Part shown: positions 12,430-25,074 of the stretch, one piece after another | Numbering within the stretch: position 1 is the first letter of the stretch | How the letters are laid out: each line of letters begins with the position of its first letter | Assembly: GCA_016748015.1 (NCBI GenBank) | Contig: JAAOMT010000479.1 | Coordinates: forward strand, 60,198-124,197 | Length of the DNA: 64,000 nt | Direction: 5' to 3' | Source: Geosiphon pyriformis | Taxonomy: Eukaryota > Glomeromycota > Glomeromycetes > Archaeosporales > Geosiphonaceae | Made by a program: the position numbers and the translations under genes | The notes under the pieces: generated by a model | Told to the model about the DNA's origin: nothing | Database searches by the model: none | What the model saw: the letters and a program-made list of their open reading frames with translations, nothing else

Positions 12430-14900
12430 TTAACAAGTTTTATAATATTTAAGTATTCACTTTTGGTTTGAATTTTGGTTATTTAAATTCTAGTTTCGCA
12501 GTTATTATGAATATTATTTTGGTAAAACATGTATACAAAGTTTTTAAAATTGCTAATTAACTTTTGTTTATTAAGCTGTTTTTTAAAAATAAACTTTTTG
12601 TATCAATTTTGGGATTATATATTAATGCTGCTTTGGCAATATGTTTGGTTTAAGCTGAGAAAATCAAGCTACTAATTATAAAAGCTATAAATAATTTTTT
12701 TTTGGTAATTTTAAGTGATAATTTTAATATAAATAGTTTTTGTAAGTGTATTAATTTCAAGAAATACTTTAATTAAAGCTAGTTATTTCTTTGATAGAAA
12801 GCTTAATTGCAAAAATTTCAATATAAAAAATTTTAAAAATGCTAAAAAATAATTAATTATGTATTTGTCTTCTTAAATTTGATTAATATAGTAATAAATT
12901 ATGCAGTTTTAGATATTAGTGAACACTTTAACACTAATTATTAAGCTATTTTTATTTCTGTAAGTTTGAGTAGTTTACTTGATATATACTTGATTTTTTT
13001 TTGTAAACAAACAAATAAAAATTGTTAGAAATTTAATTTTAAAAATGTTAATAGTATTAGATAGACCAGTTTCAAAAATACTACTGTGGCTAATATTATA
13101 ATGTTTTTTGACAAGTTTATAACAGCCAAGAAATTCTCAAATCTGAATATAATGTAAAATATTGTTTATAAAGTGATATGTTTATTAACCAATAAAATGT
13201 TTAAAAAAAAATGATTCAAGAATTATGATGATGTCTTTATTAGAAAATTTTTTAAGTTTCATAAATTGAAAGTTTTGGTGTTAAAAATTATCAAGTTTTT
13301 ATGTATAGGGCTCAGTAGTAAGTTTGCTTCTTTAATAAGATGCTAAATATTTTTAAACAGTAATAAAGCTTTAAGTGTTTAAGTTTTATTAAACTCTAAT
13401 GCTAATTTTAATAATATAAGATCTGTTCTATCTGATATTAGAAAATTTTATCATATTTTTAAACTTGCTAAATTGTTAAAGACTAAGGAATTAATTATTA
13501 TATCTGCTATTATTAAATATATAAAGAGCTTTGTTGTTAATAAGAGTCATACAATTAGAAATATATTAAAGTATCTATTTAAAAGATAATTTAAAATTAT
13601 CTAATTGTTAATAATGAATTGGTTTTAAATTCTAAAAAAATTAAATTTAAAATTAATATAATAATAAAAAATTAAACAAAAAAAAATTGGTTTTAAATAG
13701 TATTTTTAATTTGTAGTATTGTCAATATATATTGCTGGCTTATGTGAATGATAATGCTTTTTCTGGTGTTATGAATACTATTGCTTATGATGATATACTA
13801 TAGCTAATCAAAAAATTGCTTAATAGAAAAATTGTTAATTTGTTTAATATTACTAATAAGATTTGAAAATATTGTAATATTTTAGTTTTTAGGATGCTTT
13901 TAGGTCTTTTAAAATTTTGTTTGATGTGTAAATTTATATTCTAATCTTAAAAAAAGACTTGAGTGTCAATAATTTCTAAACTTTACAAATAAAAAAATGT
14001 TTGAATCAATACTAGACTAATTGTTTTGATCAAAACTACTCAAAAATATTTTTTAAAATACATTAAAAAAAAGTTGTAAACTTTGGATAGTCTTATAAGA
14101 TATGCAAAAAATCTATTATTCTGTTAATTGGCTTTATTTAAAAAATAGCTTAGTTCAAATAAAAATGTCTAAGCAGTTTATTAAGTTCTTTGGTAATATT
14201 TACAATAATAAAATTAATAAAATTATAATAGATTATGAACTTATAGATAGATATTAAGTATATAATAGTTTAAACCAAAATAAAGTTTTCTTTTTTTTGT
14301 TTTGAAAAATTTTTTATAATTTTTTTCTATGTGAAATTAAAAAACATAAAAGTTTGTATAGTTATTGTATTAATTTTAAGTTTGTTGTTAGAATTAATAG
14401 GATTAAAAACCAAACTAAATTAACTTTTTACCATATAATTAATGTTTTTATTAATAATACAATTTGAATAAGAGAAGTTAAGCTATTATTCAATATATTT
14501 TGAATATTGCCAGTAAATTTTTTAATATTAATAATATTTTAATTAACAATAAGAAAACTATGACTATCTTTATCAATTAAAAGATCAATAATATTTTATT
14601 GTTTAAAGAGAAAAATCCTATAAATATTTAAATATTTTTTTGTTTTCTAAGAGCTTGTTTAAACTTAATTTAATTAAAATTATTCAAATATTAAGTTTTT
14701 TGCCAATAAAATTTTTAAAAAAGTTACTTTGGATAAACAGTTTTTTTATTTGATCTCAGTTATATTGTAATTTATTGTTAGTTATAAAACTCAATTCAGT
14801 TTTTTTTAAGAATATGTGTAACAAATAAAATACACTAATTAAAAAAAGTTTAAAAATAAAAACTGGCTTATTAAAAGATTTTTCCAATGAAACTTTTTAT
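12430..14900 (+). pseudogene. LINE A ORF2 relic, endonuclease and RT part
   Basis: This stretch is colinear with LINE C ORF2 and LINE D ORF2 but full of stops. Recognisable points include the endonuclease-RT linker (13240-13620) and the RT active-site block near 14445-14475. That block reads as Val-Phe-Ile-Asn-Asn-Thr-Ile where the family consensus should be FVDDTI, so both catalytic Asp codons have become Asn by G-to-A changes. It is non-functional. Confidence 0.6.
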
Positions 14901-15498
14901 CATTTATTTTTATATAGTTTAAAAATATTTGAACAAGTATAAACAAAAAGTAAGATAGTATTTGTTTTGAGTTTTTAAATACTGATAATATTCTTAATAA
15001 TTTGTTTGATTATAGGTTTTTAGATTTATAAGTATTAAATTGGTCTTCTAATTATCTTTTGTAGAATTCTGTAAAGTTAAGAATTAGTCTGGTTATCAAT
15101 TTTTTGGTTGGTATAATAAAAATTTTTTGAATTTTGATGTCTTTTTTGTAAACAATCTGCACTTTATGTTTTATTTTTTTGATAACACTTCAATGCCCTT
15201 TGTTTTGGAAAGTTTAGTTTTTTATAATGTTATTTGCTTATTTAAAAAGTTTAATATTGCTTTTTTTGAATAATTATATAATAAAAAGGAACTGGTTTTT
15301 GATTGAAAAAGTTTTTGTTATTGGAAAAACTTAATTTTAAGAGCCTGATTTCTATTTGGTTCAAGTTAATATATGATTATCTGATTAATACTGTTTCTTG
15401 TTTTGCTGACTAATTACCTATTAGTAACTTATAACTTTCAAATATTTTTGGTTTAAGTAATTTTTTTATAGTTAAAATAATGTCTTTTTAATGTCAAT

Positions 15499-15777
15499 TT
15501 GAATGTTATTAATGTTAACATAAATGAATCTTTGAGAAATTTGGATATATGTAACATAAAGTGTAGTGCTGCTGTATTTTTTGCTAATTTAAACTTGAAT
15601 ATAAGTATTAAGATTAATAATCTAGTCTTTTTTATGTTGGCAAAATTACAAATGATTGCTTTTATCTTAAAATGTGTTTTTGTTTTTAGTGCTGTTATGG
15701 TATACTTAAATAGCCAAGCTGTTTTAGATATTTGTGCTGCAAAATTAGATATGGCTTTGCCAAATTTTTGTAATTAA
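15499..15777 (+). pseudogene. LINE A RNase H domain relic
   Basis: A 92-codon open stretch is homologous to the RNase H domain of LINE D ORF2: LAKLQMIAFILKCV aligns with LTELQAIALALECV, and LNSQAVLDIC with LDSQAVLDAC. The catalytic Glu of TELQ is Lys here and the Asp of LDSQ is Asn, so the active site is destroyed. The N-terminal YTDGS block is no longer in frame. Confidence 0.7.
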
Positions 15778-16240
15778 TATTAACTTAAAAGACATTGTAC
15801 TGTAAATTCTGTTAAAAGTAAAAATCTTAATGTTTTTTTGTCTAAAATTAAAGACCATTTAGATATTTTAGATAATAAATATGCTAATATGCTAATTAAT
15901 ATGACTTTATATTCAAATTTGGTGCTTTTTGTTTTTATTAAAGAAAGATATTTCTAAGTTAATAAAGTGGCAGTGTTTAAAAATGCTTATTATTTTGTTT
16001 GTAATGTTTTTAGAACTGTCAATTATATTTGCTAAAAGATTAAATTTGGGTTTAATATTATTAATAAAAACATAATTAAAGATGTGAATTAAGTTTGAAC
16101 ATTATTAGTTTGGCATTTTAACTTGCATATGGCTTTGGGTTTTACAAATAAATTTATTGTTAATCTATATTTTTATTTTATAAAGACTGTGTAATGTCAC
16201 TTGTTTATTATTATTTACAAATTTTTGTATGATAAAAAGC

Positions 16241-16248
16241 ATTCTAGT
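16241..16248 (+). repeat. Target-site duplication, left of hAT
   Basis: ATTCTAGT here pairs with ATTTTAGT at 19354-19361 and differs by one C-to-T change. Eight bases is the duplication length expected for hAT elements. Removing 16249-19361 restores colinearity with LINE D around its CLFCGD motif. Confidence 0.7.
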
Positions 16249-16515
16249 AAAGGTTTAATATTTAGTCTAGTTTGGTTTAAGTTCAATTAAAACACTAAAC
16301 CAAACCAAACTCAAACAAAAAATTTGGCAAAATTTTGAACTTAAACTTAAACTTAAACCAGACTTAAAATTATTGAACTTAAACTAAACTCAAATACATA
16401 CAACAAGTCTAGTTCAAGTTTGGTTTAAAGTTTATGAATATGTTCAGATTTAACTATTAAAAATATTATATTATACTATATTATTATTTAATTTTTTTTT
16501 CAATGATCTTTGTAT

Positions 16516-16698
16516 CTATGATCGAAAACACTGTACTGTTTTTATAGTTTTAGACACTAAATAAGATCTTATATCTGTAATTATATTCTTAGTTGCAAAA
16601 AAACTATGTTCAAAAGCAACAAATAATTTTTGGATTACCAAATAATTACAAGTCATACACAAGACAAAAAAATTGTGTTTAATATATCTAAATATCAA
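16516..16698 (-). pseudogene. hAT transposase C-terminal (hATC dimerisation) relic
   Basis: The 60-codon minus-strand frame contains CNYLVIQKLFVAFEHSFFA followed by TKNIITDIRSYLVSKTIKTVQCF. The pattern of hydrophobic residues, then (V)A(S)E(R)(A)FS, then ITxxRxxLxxxxxxxLxC, is the hATC signature of hAT transposases. Expected Ser/Arg residues are replaced (FEHSFF for SERAFS). It sits about 270 bp from the element's 3' end, where the transposase C-terminus should be. Upstream frames are broken, so only the domain is recognisable. Confidence 0.65.
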
Positions 16699-17938
16699 AT
16701 TATTAATAAAATATTAGTTTAGATAAATATTTTTTGTAATATATTTTCTATTATGTTATTACATTTATTTCTCTATTGGCCATCTTTTTAGAGATATAAA
16801 AATTAATTTTATCAAGTTTTTTTTTTCATTATTGTCAAAGTTTGTTTCTAATATAGATTGTATAACTAATATTATAATATTATTAAAATTGCTATTCAAC
16901 AAAAAACTGTCATTTAATATTGATATAATGTTTAATGTATATTTTGTTTTAAAGAGAGTATACATTCTAAAAGTTTATTTATTATATAAGAATCGAAAAA
17001 TAAAACTGTTTAAATAAATTAATAACTTATAATTTTTTTGTTTTATTAATATTATCATCTGAAAATTTCCTCTTTGTAAAATAATAGAATTTTTTTTTGG
17101 ATTCAATATAGTACAAAGTATTATAGTTGTATTTGTTTTAAAGTAATATTCAGTTAACTTTTTTTTTGTTGCTTTAATTACTATAACAAATAATAAATCT
17201 AATATTAAATATGTTAAATAATTAACTAAATAAATATAATTAAGATTATAATGCTTTATCAAATTTATTATTATCAATTGTGTTTTTGACATAATAAAAA
17301 TAATATTAAAAAGAAAAATAATTGAAAAAGCAGTATTATTTGAACAAGCTAATATTTTAACTATAATATCTTTAAATAGTTCAAAAAATTTAGCAATTTT
17401 ATCAAAGCCAGCCTATTGATTATAAGAATTAACATATTTATAAAAGTCAATATAAGTATTAATAAAAGTGTTTAAAGCCTATAAATTTTTAGTATTTAAT
17501 TTAACATGTATTACAGATATATTTAAAAAGCTCAAAATATTGGAACAAGATATAGATTGCAAAGTTAAATTCTTTAATCTTTAAATTATACAAAGTTTAT
17601 ATTAGAAAAATTTTAAGTAAATATATTCAGTTTGGATTTTTAACAAATATTTTAAAAATATCATCTTTCATTTTATTTAAAGCCATTTGTATTACTAAGT
17701 TTAAAATATAATTAAAGCATTAAAATCAAAGATCTTCCAAAATTTATTGAATATTTTTTTTTTAATTTTCTTATTAACTTTTTTATAAAAGTATTATTAT
17801 TTGTGGTATTATCAAGAATAATAGCAAGAAGCTATTAAAAAAAATTAAGTTATAACTAATAAAATTAATAATAAACTTGTATAAAAAAAAAGTAAGTATA
17901 AATTTTTTTTAAACTTCTTTCTTAACTTTTTTGGCTAA

Positions 17939-18165
17939 AAATTTGGCTTGAAACAATAATAAAAACCACTTAAGCTAATATTAAAAAAACACAGTTTTTA
18001 ATAATATGAACATTATAATAATTCTGAGCTTTAAATAATATTAATGCCGAAAATTCAGCTCTAAAACAATGATGAAAACCAACTTAAGTCAACATTGAGA
18101 AAACACAATTTTCAATAATATGAGCACTATAATAACTCTGAATTTTAAATAATATTAATATGCTG
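17939..18165. repeat. 112 bp tandem duplication within the hAT element
   Basis: Two adjacent units (starting near 17939 and 18051) share AAAACCA(A)CTTAAG, ACACA(G/A)TTTT(T/C)AATAATATGA and TTTAAATAATATTAAT in the same order. They diverge by scattered substitutions. Confidence 0.7.
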
Positions 18166-20114
18166 TATAGTATGCTAATTTTATTATTGGCCATTAACTA
18201 ACCAAAATTCATGCAAAAATATATGTACATATTTTTAATGTAATTTTAAAATCTTTTAATACTTTAAAAAATCTATTTGCAATATTTATTTTATTATGTT
18301 ATCTATTTATTAATCCAAAGCTTTGATGTAAAAAAAATTTGGACTTAATAATATTTAAGTATGCTTATTATGTTATAAGTATGGGTAAAAAAAACATTTT
18401 ATAATAAAAGTAGGCTTACTCTTAATTTTTGTTTATTCAAAACATAGAGTTTTATAACTTTATTTTTAATTGTATTAATACAAACAAATTAAGAAATAAG
18501 GTTCAAATATTAGAATATTTCATTAATTTAAGGTTTTCTACTGTAAAAAGTGGTTGTTAATAGTTAATAAACATAATAGTAATTATATCACAAAGTTTTT
18601 TATTATTAATATCAATAGCAGTTATTATAGAAGATTAAAGTAGTTTTCTAGTTAGATTGGCTAAAAATTATGAAAAAAATAGCAATTTTATTTGTTGAAA
18701 CATTTTTTTAATTAACTCACAATTTTTTTAAACATTTGTTTTTTTTATAATATTTTTTATTGTAACATATATTGTTTAATAGAAAGTCTCTAAATGACAT
18801 AATAAGAATTTGATAATATCTATAGTTCTACAAAAAAATGATTTATGTAAACATTTTAAAACCATATATTTAGCTGTTTTTTTTTCTTTTATCTATTCAA
18901 ACTTATCAAAATAGTCTTATACTTTACTTTAAAAACTAAATTTATTAAATATATTAATATTTGGACTATTTGGTTTATTAAATTTTATTATTTTGGATTT
19001 TAAATCTTTAGTAATATTGAATGATATCAATAATAAATTTATTTTAGTAAGTTGGAGAATAAAATTGTTATATATGCATAGTTTTATATATCTTTTAATT
19101 AATTATATTAATTATATAAAATAATAATTAATAAACAAGTAATACAAGTTATATTTTTTTTTAATTTTATTAAACTTAAACAAGTTTGTAAATTTTGAAC
19201 CAAACTTGAATTCAGATTTGTTAAAAAAATTTAATGCCAAACTTAAACCAAATTTATCTTGAAAATTGGTTTAGTTTAAATTTAATTTATAATTTAAATT
19301 GAACTTAGACAACACTCAAAGTTTAATTTAGTTTGGTTTAATCAAAATCTTATATTTTAGTGTGTTGTGTTTCTATTGTGGAGAAATAAAATATTTTGAT
19401 TACTTTTTTACATATAAAATGGAGTCTATTGTTCACAAAAAATTGCTTGAGTCATATTTAATTCAGTAAAATTTCATGTTGAAATTAAGTTTGTTATTAT
19501 TTTATATTTTGTAAATACTTTTTTATGTATATTTAATAATATTGTTTATACTGCTTTATGTAAAAGTTTTGTGTTTAAGGATTGGTTTTTGAAAATTATA
19601 TCTGTTTTTGGCTATATTAAAGTTGTAAGTAAAAAGATTATTAACTTTGTGCAAGATTTGAAGATGACTTATTATATTAATATATGACTAGTAAAATCTA
19701 AGTATAGGACAATTATAGAGAAAAATAGTCTAATTGTACATAATAGTTTTGTGCTTTTAGTAATTTATAGTCTGTTATCTTTACTTTTTAATAGTATTAT
19801 TAAGTTGCTTAATATTATAGAGACATATAATATTAGTTTTGGTTTACATAAGTTATGTACTTTTTTTTTTAGGTATAATTATGTAATTTCTGTTAAAATA
19901 AAGATGTAGTATAGTTTTAATTAGTCTGAATAATTAGTTATATGTAGAAAGTATGTAATTCATGCTTAGTTTAGATTATTTAATTTAATATATTATATTA
20001 AATAGTGTTTAAGTTTTACTCAAAAAATAATAATAATAATAATAAAATAAAATAAATTTATTTAAGAAAAGCTTTGAAATTTTTATCTTAAAATTAATTA
20101 ATTTTTGGTTAATA

Positions 20115-20705
20115 AAATATATTGTTATAAATAAAACTTTTACTTTTTAATTTTTATCTAATTACTTAGTTATAATTAATTATATATATTAATTATTAAT
20201 GTTCTATAATTAGTCATCTTATTTTTAAAATAAGTTATTAATCTAATTATTGATTTAATTATTAATTTTTTTTGATAATATATAAGTAAAATTTTTTAAA
20301 ACTGTAAAAAAGCATTCATATTTAAATTATACTTAAATTAATACAATAATATCAATTTTATTATTTTTTATTATTATTTTTATTATTTTTTTAATTTGTA
20401 CAATTATTAGTTTTTATAAAGTATATTAAATAAATATTTACTAAAAAGTATAATTAATACTTAATATTAAATTTTAAAAGTATTAATATAAAATATAGAA
20501 TTATATTAGCATATTATTTTTTGTTAACAATATAAACTATTTTTCTATCTTTAAAAAATAATAACTAAGATATTTATGAGATTAATTTTACATATTAATT
20601 TTTATTAATTCAATTTATTTATTAAAGTTGAATTACTTTTTTGATTATTTTATTGTTATATAATACTGTTTTTTTTGTTATCTATTGGTTTATTAATCTA
20701 ACTAT
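20115..20705 (-). repeat. AT-rich repeat R1, inverted copy 3
   Basis: The reverse complement of this stretch aligns with 10395-11045 over its length, including the GATAACAAAAAA end, AAATATTTATTTAATATA and a shortened 12 bp tract (about 20210-20262). With copy 2 it forms inverted arms around LINE A, separated originally by about 90 bp. Confidence 0.7.
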
Positions 20706-22189
20706 AATATAAAAGTAATATTTTTTGTAAGATTGTTAAATTTTTTAGTTTATTTACTATTGTATAGATAATTACTCTTTTTTAATAAAAAAAATTTAAG
20801 ATTATTTTATAGTATATAAAAAAAACAATTTAGTATATATCAAATTCAATCTTTTTTATTTTGTTTTATTTGTTTTTTAATTAAAAACAATCTAATTAAG
20901 AATTTCAAGATTTTTGAAATTGGTTTTTAGTTAAATATTTAACCAAAACTTATTTTGCATATATTATTACTCTTTTAATCAAACATATTTTAGAAAAAAA
21001 TTTGAAACAAAAAACAATTACATAAACTAATTAATATTTTTAATATGTTAAAGCAATTCGAAAATTAATAAAATGAGTTAACTCAAAAAAAAACTGGACA
21101 AAATAACAAAAAATACATTTATTTACCAAAAATTGAAAACAAATATACTTTTTATTATATAGCCTCTTTTTATTATTAAAAATAATTTAATCTTATACAA
21201 AATTATAAAAATAGTATAGCAAATAGAAAATAATTAATAAATATATTTAGAAAATATAATTTTTTTTTAATATTTGTATCCATTTTTAATTTTTTTTCCA
21301 ATTGGTTGTTATCTTTTTTACTGTTCATGTTTAAGATTCTAATAAATAATTAATAGATAGATTAATGACTAATTTAATTCAATTTTTAGAACTATTAATA
21401 AAAACTATACAAAAAAACCAATAACTTCCAAAACTCTAATATTAATTTTAATATATTCAATCTTAGCAGTCTTAATATAATCCAAAACTTAAAGACCAAA
21501 ATTTTTTTGTCTGTTATTAATATAAAAATACTAGTTATATAACACGAAATTGTAATAATTTTTTAATGTTTTTTCTAATTCTAAGAAACAATAATCAAAC
21601 TTTTAATTTAAATATTAATTAGATTTATATTAATTTTTTTGGAAAAGATTTCTTAATTAAAATTACAAAATATTAGTCTTTAAACTAATAAATGCACTTT
21701 TCAAAAGTAAAAATACAAGCCAAAAAAAAGAAAACTTCTTAATTAATTTTTAATTTAATTAATAATAACATAGAAATACAAAAAAATAATAATAAGTTAT
21801 CAAGTTATATTAAATCCAAAAAACAAAAATATATTTTAATCTAGATTTTAACACTATTGTTTCAACATTTAACAACAAAAATAGAGTTTTTAAACTAAAA
21901 ATATTAAAAATTCACCAAAGTTAAAAACATTTAAATTATTTAAAAATTATAATTTTATTTAATTGTAAAAAATTTAATGAAAATACTTGCTTATATTATT
22001 TTTGATCAATTTATAACATATTTACAATTTTGAAAAAATTTCAAAAATTACTAATATTTAAAAATCAACAAATATTTTCAACGAATAATATTAGTTTTTA
22101 ATAATATATTATTCTTTTTATTTACAAAATTCAAGTTGCTGGATATTTTATAAATTTAATATTAGATAATAGTTTATTAGTTAGTATTA
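20706..22189. other. AT-rich stretch, nothing recognised
   Basis: No gene, LTR or domain is recognisable. It lies between the inverted R1 arm and the truncated left end of Gypsy G1. Some of it could be unreadable G1 sequence, but it does not align with the corresponding parts of G3 or G4. Confidence 0.55.
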
Positions 22190-22199
22190 TAACTATCTG

Positions 22200-23310
22200 T
22201 CAGCCACTAATTCATCAGAGAAAAAGTCCAAAAAATGCTCAATAATGAATTGATTTAATCATTGAGAAGTTCTTGGGTCTTATTAGTAGTTCTTGTCAAA
22301 AAGAAAAATGAAAAAATCAAATTCTGTGTAGATTATCATTAGCTTAACAGTATAACAATTAGAAATGTCTATTTTCTTTTAAGAATTGATAGCATGCTAG
22401 ATGTTCTAGGAAAAGCCAAGTTTTTTTCAACTTTAGACTTGGAAAGTGAGTACTGACAAGTCAAAATGAACCCAAAAGATTGACCCAAAACAGCATTTAT
22501 CACTCAAAAAGAAAACTATAAATTCAATATTATGTTTTTTAAATTCTGCAATGCACCAGCAACATTTTAGTGACTTATGGATATTGTATATGAAGGATTC
22601 TTATGCAATTAATAGTTGTTTATCTTAATAACATTGATATGTACTTATCAAGTTTTGAAGCTCATCTCATCTACCTGTAAAAAAATTTTTAACAATTATG
22701 AAAAGCAAGATTGAAGTTAAACATTAAGAAATATCACTTTGAAAAAACAAGTTTAATCTTTCTTGAACACATTGTTAGCAAAGATAGAGTTAAACCAAAT
22801 TTTAGAACAATCAGTATTATTAAAAACTTTCAAACTCCCAAAAACACTACAAAACTATGAGGATTTATAGGTTTAGTCTCTTACTATTAGAAATTTATCA
22901 AAAGATTCTCAGAAATTGCCAAACTACTTAATTATTTCACCAACAAAAATGTGTTATATCAATGGACTGAAAAACAACAAAAAGCTTTTAAAACTCTTAA
23001 AACAAAATTGACAACAGCCCCAGTTCTTGCTTACTTAAACTTCAACAAATGGTTCCAACTAGTCACTAATGTTTCACACATAGCATTTAATATCATTCTA
23101 TTATAATTAAATGAAAATGACCAGAAACAAGTCATTGTCTATGCCAATAGAACACTCAAATCAACAAAACTTAAATATGACTCAACTAAATTAGAAGCTG
23201 CTGCAGTCATTTGGGCTCTTAAACACTTTCAACAATATCTGAAGAATGGAAAAGAATTTGACATTATAACTAACAATAATGGTCTCAAATGGCTCAAAAA
23301 AATGAAAATT
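22200..23310 (+). pseudogene. G1 reverse transcriptase and RNase H relic
   Basis: RT core motifs are readable: VLVKKKNEKIKFCVDY, then KAKFFSTLDLESEY, then NPKD, KTAFIT and FKFCNAPATF, typical of Ty3 RT. The expected Trp after SEY is a TGA (G-to-A) and QRLMD-type codons are TAG/TGA. The YLDD block is damaged (around 22615-22640). RNase H follows with VIVYANRTLKSTKLKYDSTK, the LEAAAVIWALKHFQQYL block and the DIITNNNGLKWL block, where the expected TDN Asp is altered. Frame is broken in places. It is non-functional. Confidence 0.8.
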
Positions 23311-23639
23311 GAACAAAGTGCCAAATAGTTTTAATGGAATAATTTTCTAACAAACTATAAATATATTGTCTATTACAAACCAAAAAAACTACACACTAAT
23401 GTTGATAGTTTTCAAGAATAAGACAAAATTAAAACTGACAGCAACATTACTACAACTTACTAATCTATTAACAAAAATAACCAAACAACAATAGATTTCA
23501 GAAATTACAACAATATTAAAAACTATTTGGAAACTCTTACCATGTCCGAAAATTGGTTTCTCAGTGAAAAACATTGATTACAACACCAATCAAAACAATA
23601 TTTTATATACCACAACAAAATTTATTATAAAAATTGCAG

Positions 23640-24770
23640 AAATCCAAACCAATTACTCAAATTAATACAAGGGAATAAAAAAGAAACAATTCTATACAAC
23701 ATGTACACAGATTTATCTTCAGCATACTTGGAAAAAAATGGAACAATTCAAAGAATTCTTGAATATTATTTTTGGCCCTACATGCAAAAAAACATTCAAC
23801 AATATGTAGAATCTTGTAATAGTTATCAAAAAAAAAGAAAAATGCACTCTACAGAACTTTTAAATTCAATCAAAATTGGACAACCTTTTGACAAAGTTAA
23901 AATTAATTTAGTCGAACTATTACCTATCACAAACCAAAAAAATTGTTATATTGCAGTTGCAGTAGATTATCTTATCAAAAGGCCTAAAGCTAGAGCCATC
24001 CAAAGAACAAATACAAAATCAGTAGTAAATTTTATCTATGAAAACATTATTTGTAAACATGGATGCTCAATTAAACTTTTATTTGATCAAGGAACATATT
24101 TTGTGAACAATTTGATACAAAAAATTTGTGAACAATTCAATATTAAAAGATTTTTATCATTACTTTATGATTCCCAAACAAATGGACTTGTAGAATGTTT
24201 CAACAGAACATTGTGTGAATTTTTAGCCAAAGTCTCAATTAATTTTGAGCAAGAATAAGATATCTTTATTCTATCAGTGTTATTAGCATACAGAATACTA
24301 AAACAAAATACTATAAAACACATACTATTTGATCTTACTTATGGAAGAACAGCAATATTACCAATTAATTTCACAATGAAAACATACTCAGTGCAACCAA
24401 TCAATAAAAAAAACTTCTAAAAAACACTTTAAAGAAAAGTCTACACTTTTTTTAGTATACTAGAAAGAAAAAGACAGATAGTAACAACTTATATTGAACA
24501 CTTTTAAGCTCAAAAAAAGAAAAACATAACAACAAATTACTACCAGTTACCAATGAATTCAAAGTTAAAAATAAAGTTTTCTTACACAAAACTAAGGCTA
24601 AAAAACAATAAAATGGAAAATTTAAAAACAAATAGAATAGACCATTTTATATTTACAAAATTCTAGACAATGAATTATACAAGTTAAGACTTAATAACAA
24701 AATACTAACAAAAGTTGCACATAGAGATCGATTAAAACACTATTATTCCAGAAACAATTCTGAACAATTA
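23640..24770 (+). pseudogene. G1 integrase relic
   Basis: A 185-codon open stretch (23701-24258) covers the integrase zinc region and catalytic core. TIQRILEYYFWPYMQKNIQQ precedes the core. The D-D-E residues are all present in VAVDYL, LFDQGTYFVNN and TNGLVECFNRTL. The HHCC zinc motif has lost residues (AYL for AHL, CNSYQK for CxxCQK), each one transition from consensus. After a TAA at 24256-24258 the frame continues to a GPY/F-like module (PFYIYKILDNELYKLRLNN) near 24640-24740. It acts, in intact relatives, to join cDNA into the genome. Confidence 0.8.
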
Positions 24771-25074
24771 ATTTAACAAATTGGTATATATTTTCCTTTA
24801 ATTAATCCTGAAGACATTTCCTAAAATTTAGAACCAATAATTATAATAGAACAACAACCAAACTTGAACACTTAATTTAACATATTTTTACAATAATTCT
24901 TTTAATAACACACAAAAACAGAAAACAAAAATAGTAAATAATTACAAGAAACATCCAAACCCAAAAACAAATAAAAACCCCATATGCAAAAATAATTTTC
25001 TTGATTCTTTTTATTAGTTAGTTATTTTTATCATAATTATTTCCCGAAATATCCAACAAATATCCCAAAAATTA

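Larger units (their letters stand above)
16249..19353 (-). mobile_element. hAT DNA transposon relic inside LINE A
   Basis: A 3.1 kb insertion interrupts LINE A and is flanked by 8 bp duplications. Its ends are weakly inverted (AAAGGTTT at the left, complement of the right end ATAAGATTT). Both subterminal regions (16260-16440 and 19180-19345) are full of CTTAAACC/GGTTTAAG-type motifs in both orientations, as expected for hAT transposase-binding repeats. The minus strand carries a hAT dimerisation-domain relic at 16516-16698. The rest of the transposase cannot be read through. A 112 bp tandem duplication lies inside. Confidence 0.72.
11081..20040 (+). mobile_element. LINE A, heavily decayed non-LTR retrotransposon
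   Basis: This is the oldest-looking of four related LINE copies. The 5' region (from about 11100) aligns with the starts of LINE C (33521) and LINE D (51794, minus). Its coding parts are ORF1 (11193-12080), endonuclease/RT (about 12430-14900), RNase H (15499-15777) and C-terminal sequence up to 16248. A hAT element at 16249-19353 splits it, and the LINE resumes at 19354. The 3' end carries the shared LINE tail motif near 19918-19970 and finishes in an AAT microsatellite (20025-20040). AATAAAATAAA lies on both sides (11067-11077 and 20041-20051) and may be the target-site duplication, though it is low complexity. Stops occur in all frames. Confidence 0.8.

Noticed and set aside
16975-17292. 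105-codon minus-strand frame in the hAT element
   Set aside because: It could be transposase remnant, but it shows no hAT motif and is dominated by Ile, Leu, Asn and Lys as expected from AT-rich DNA.
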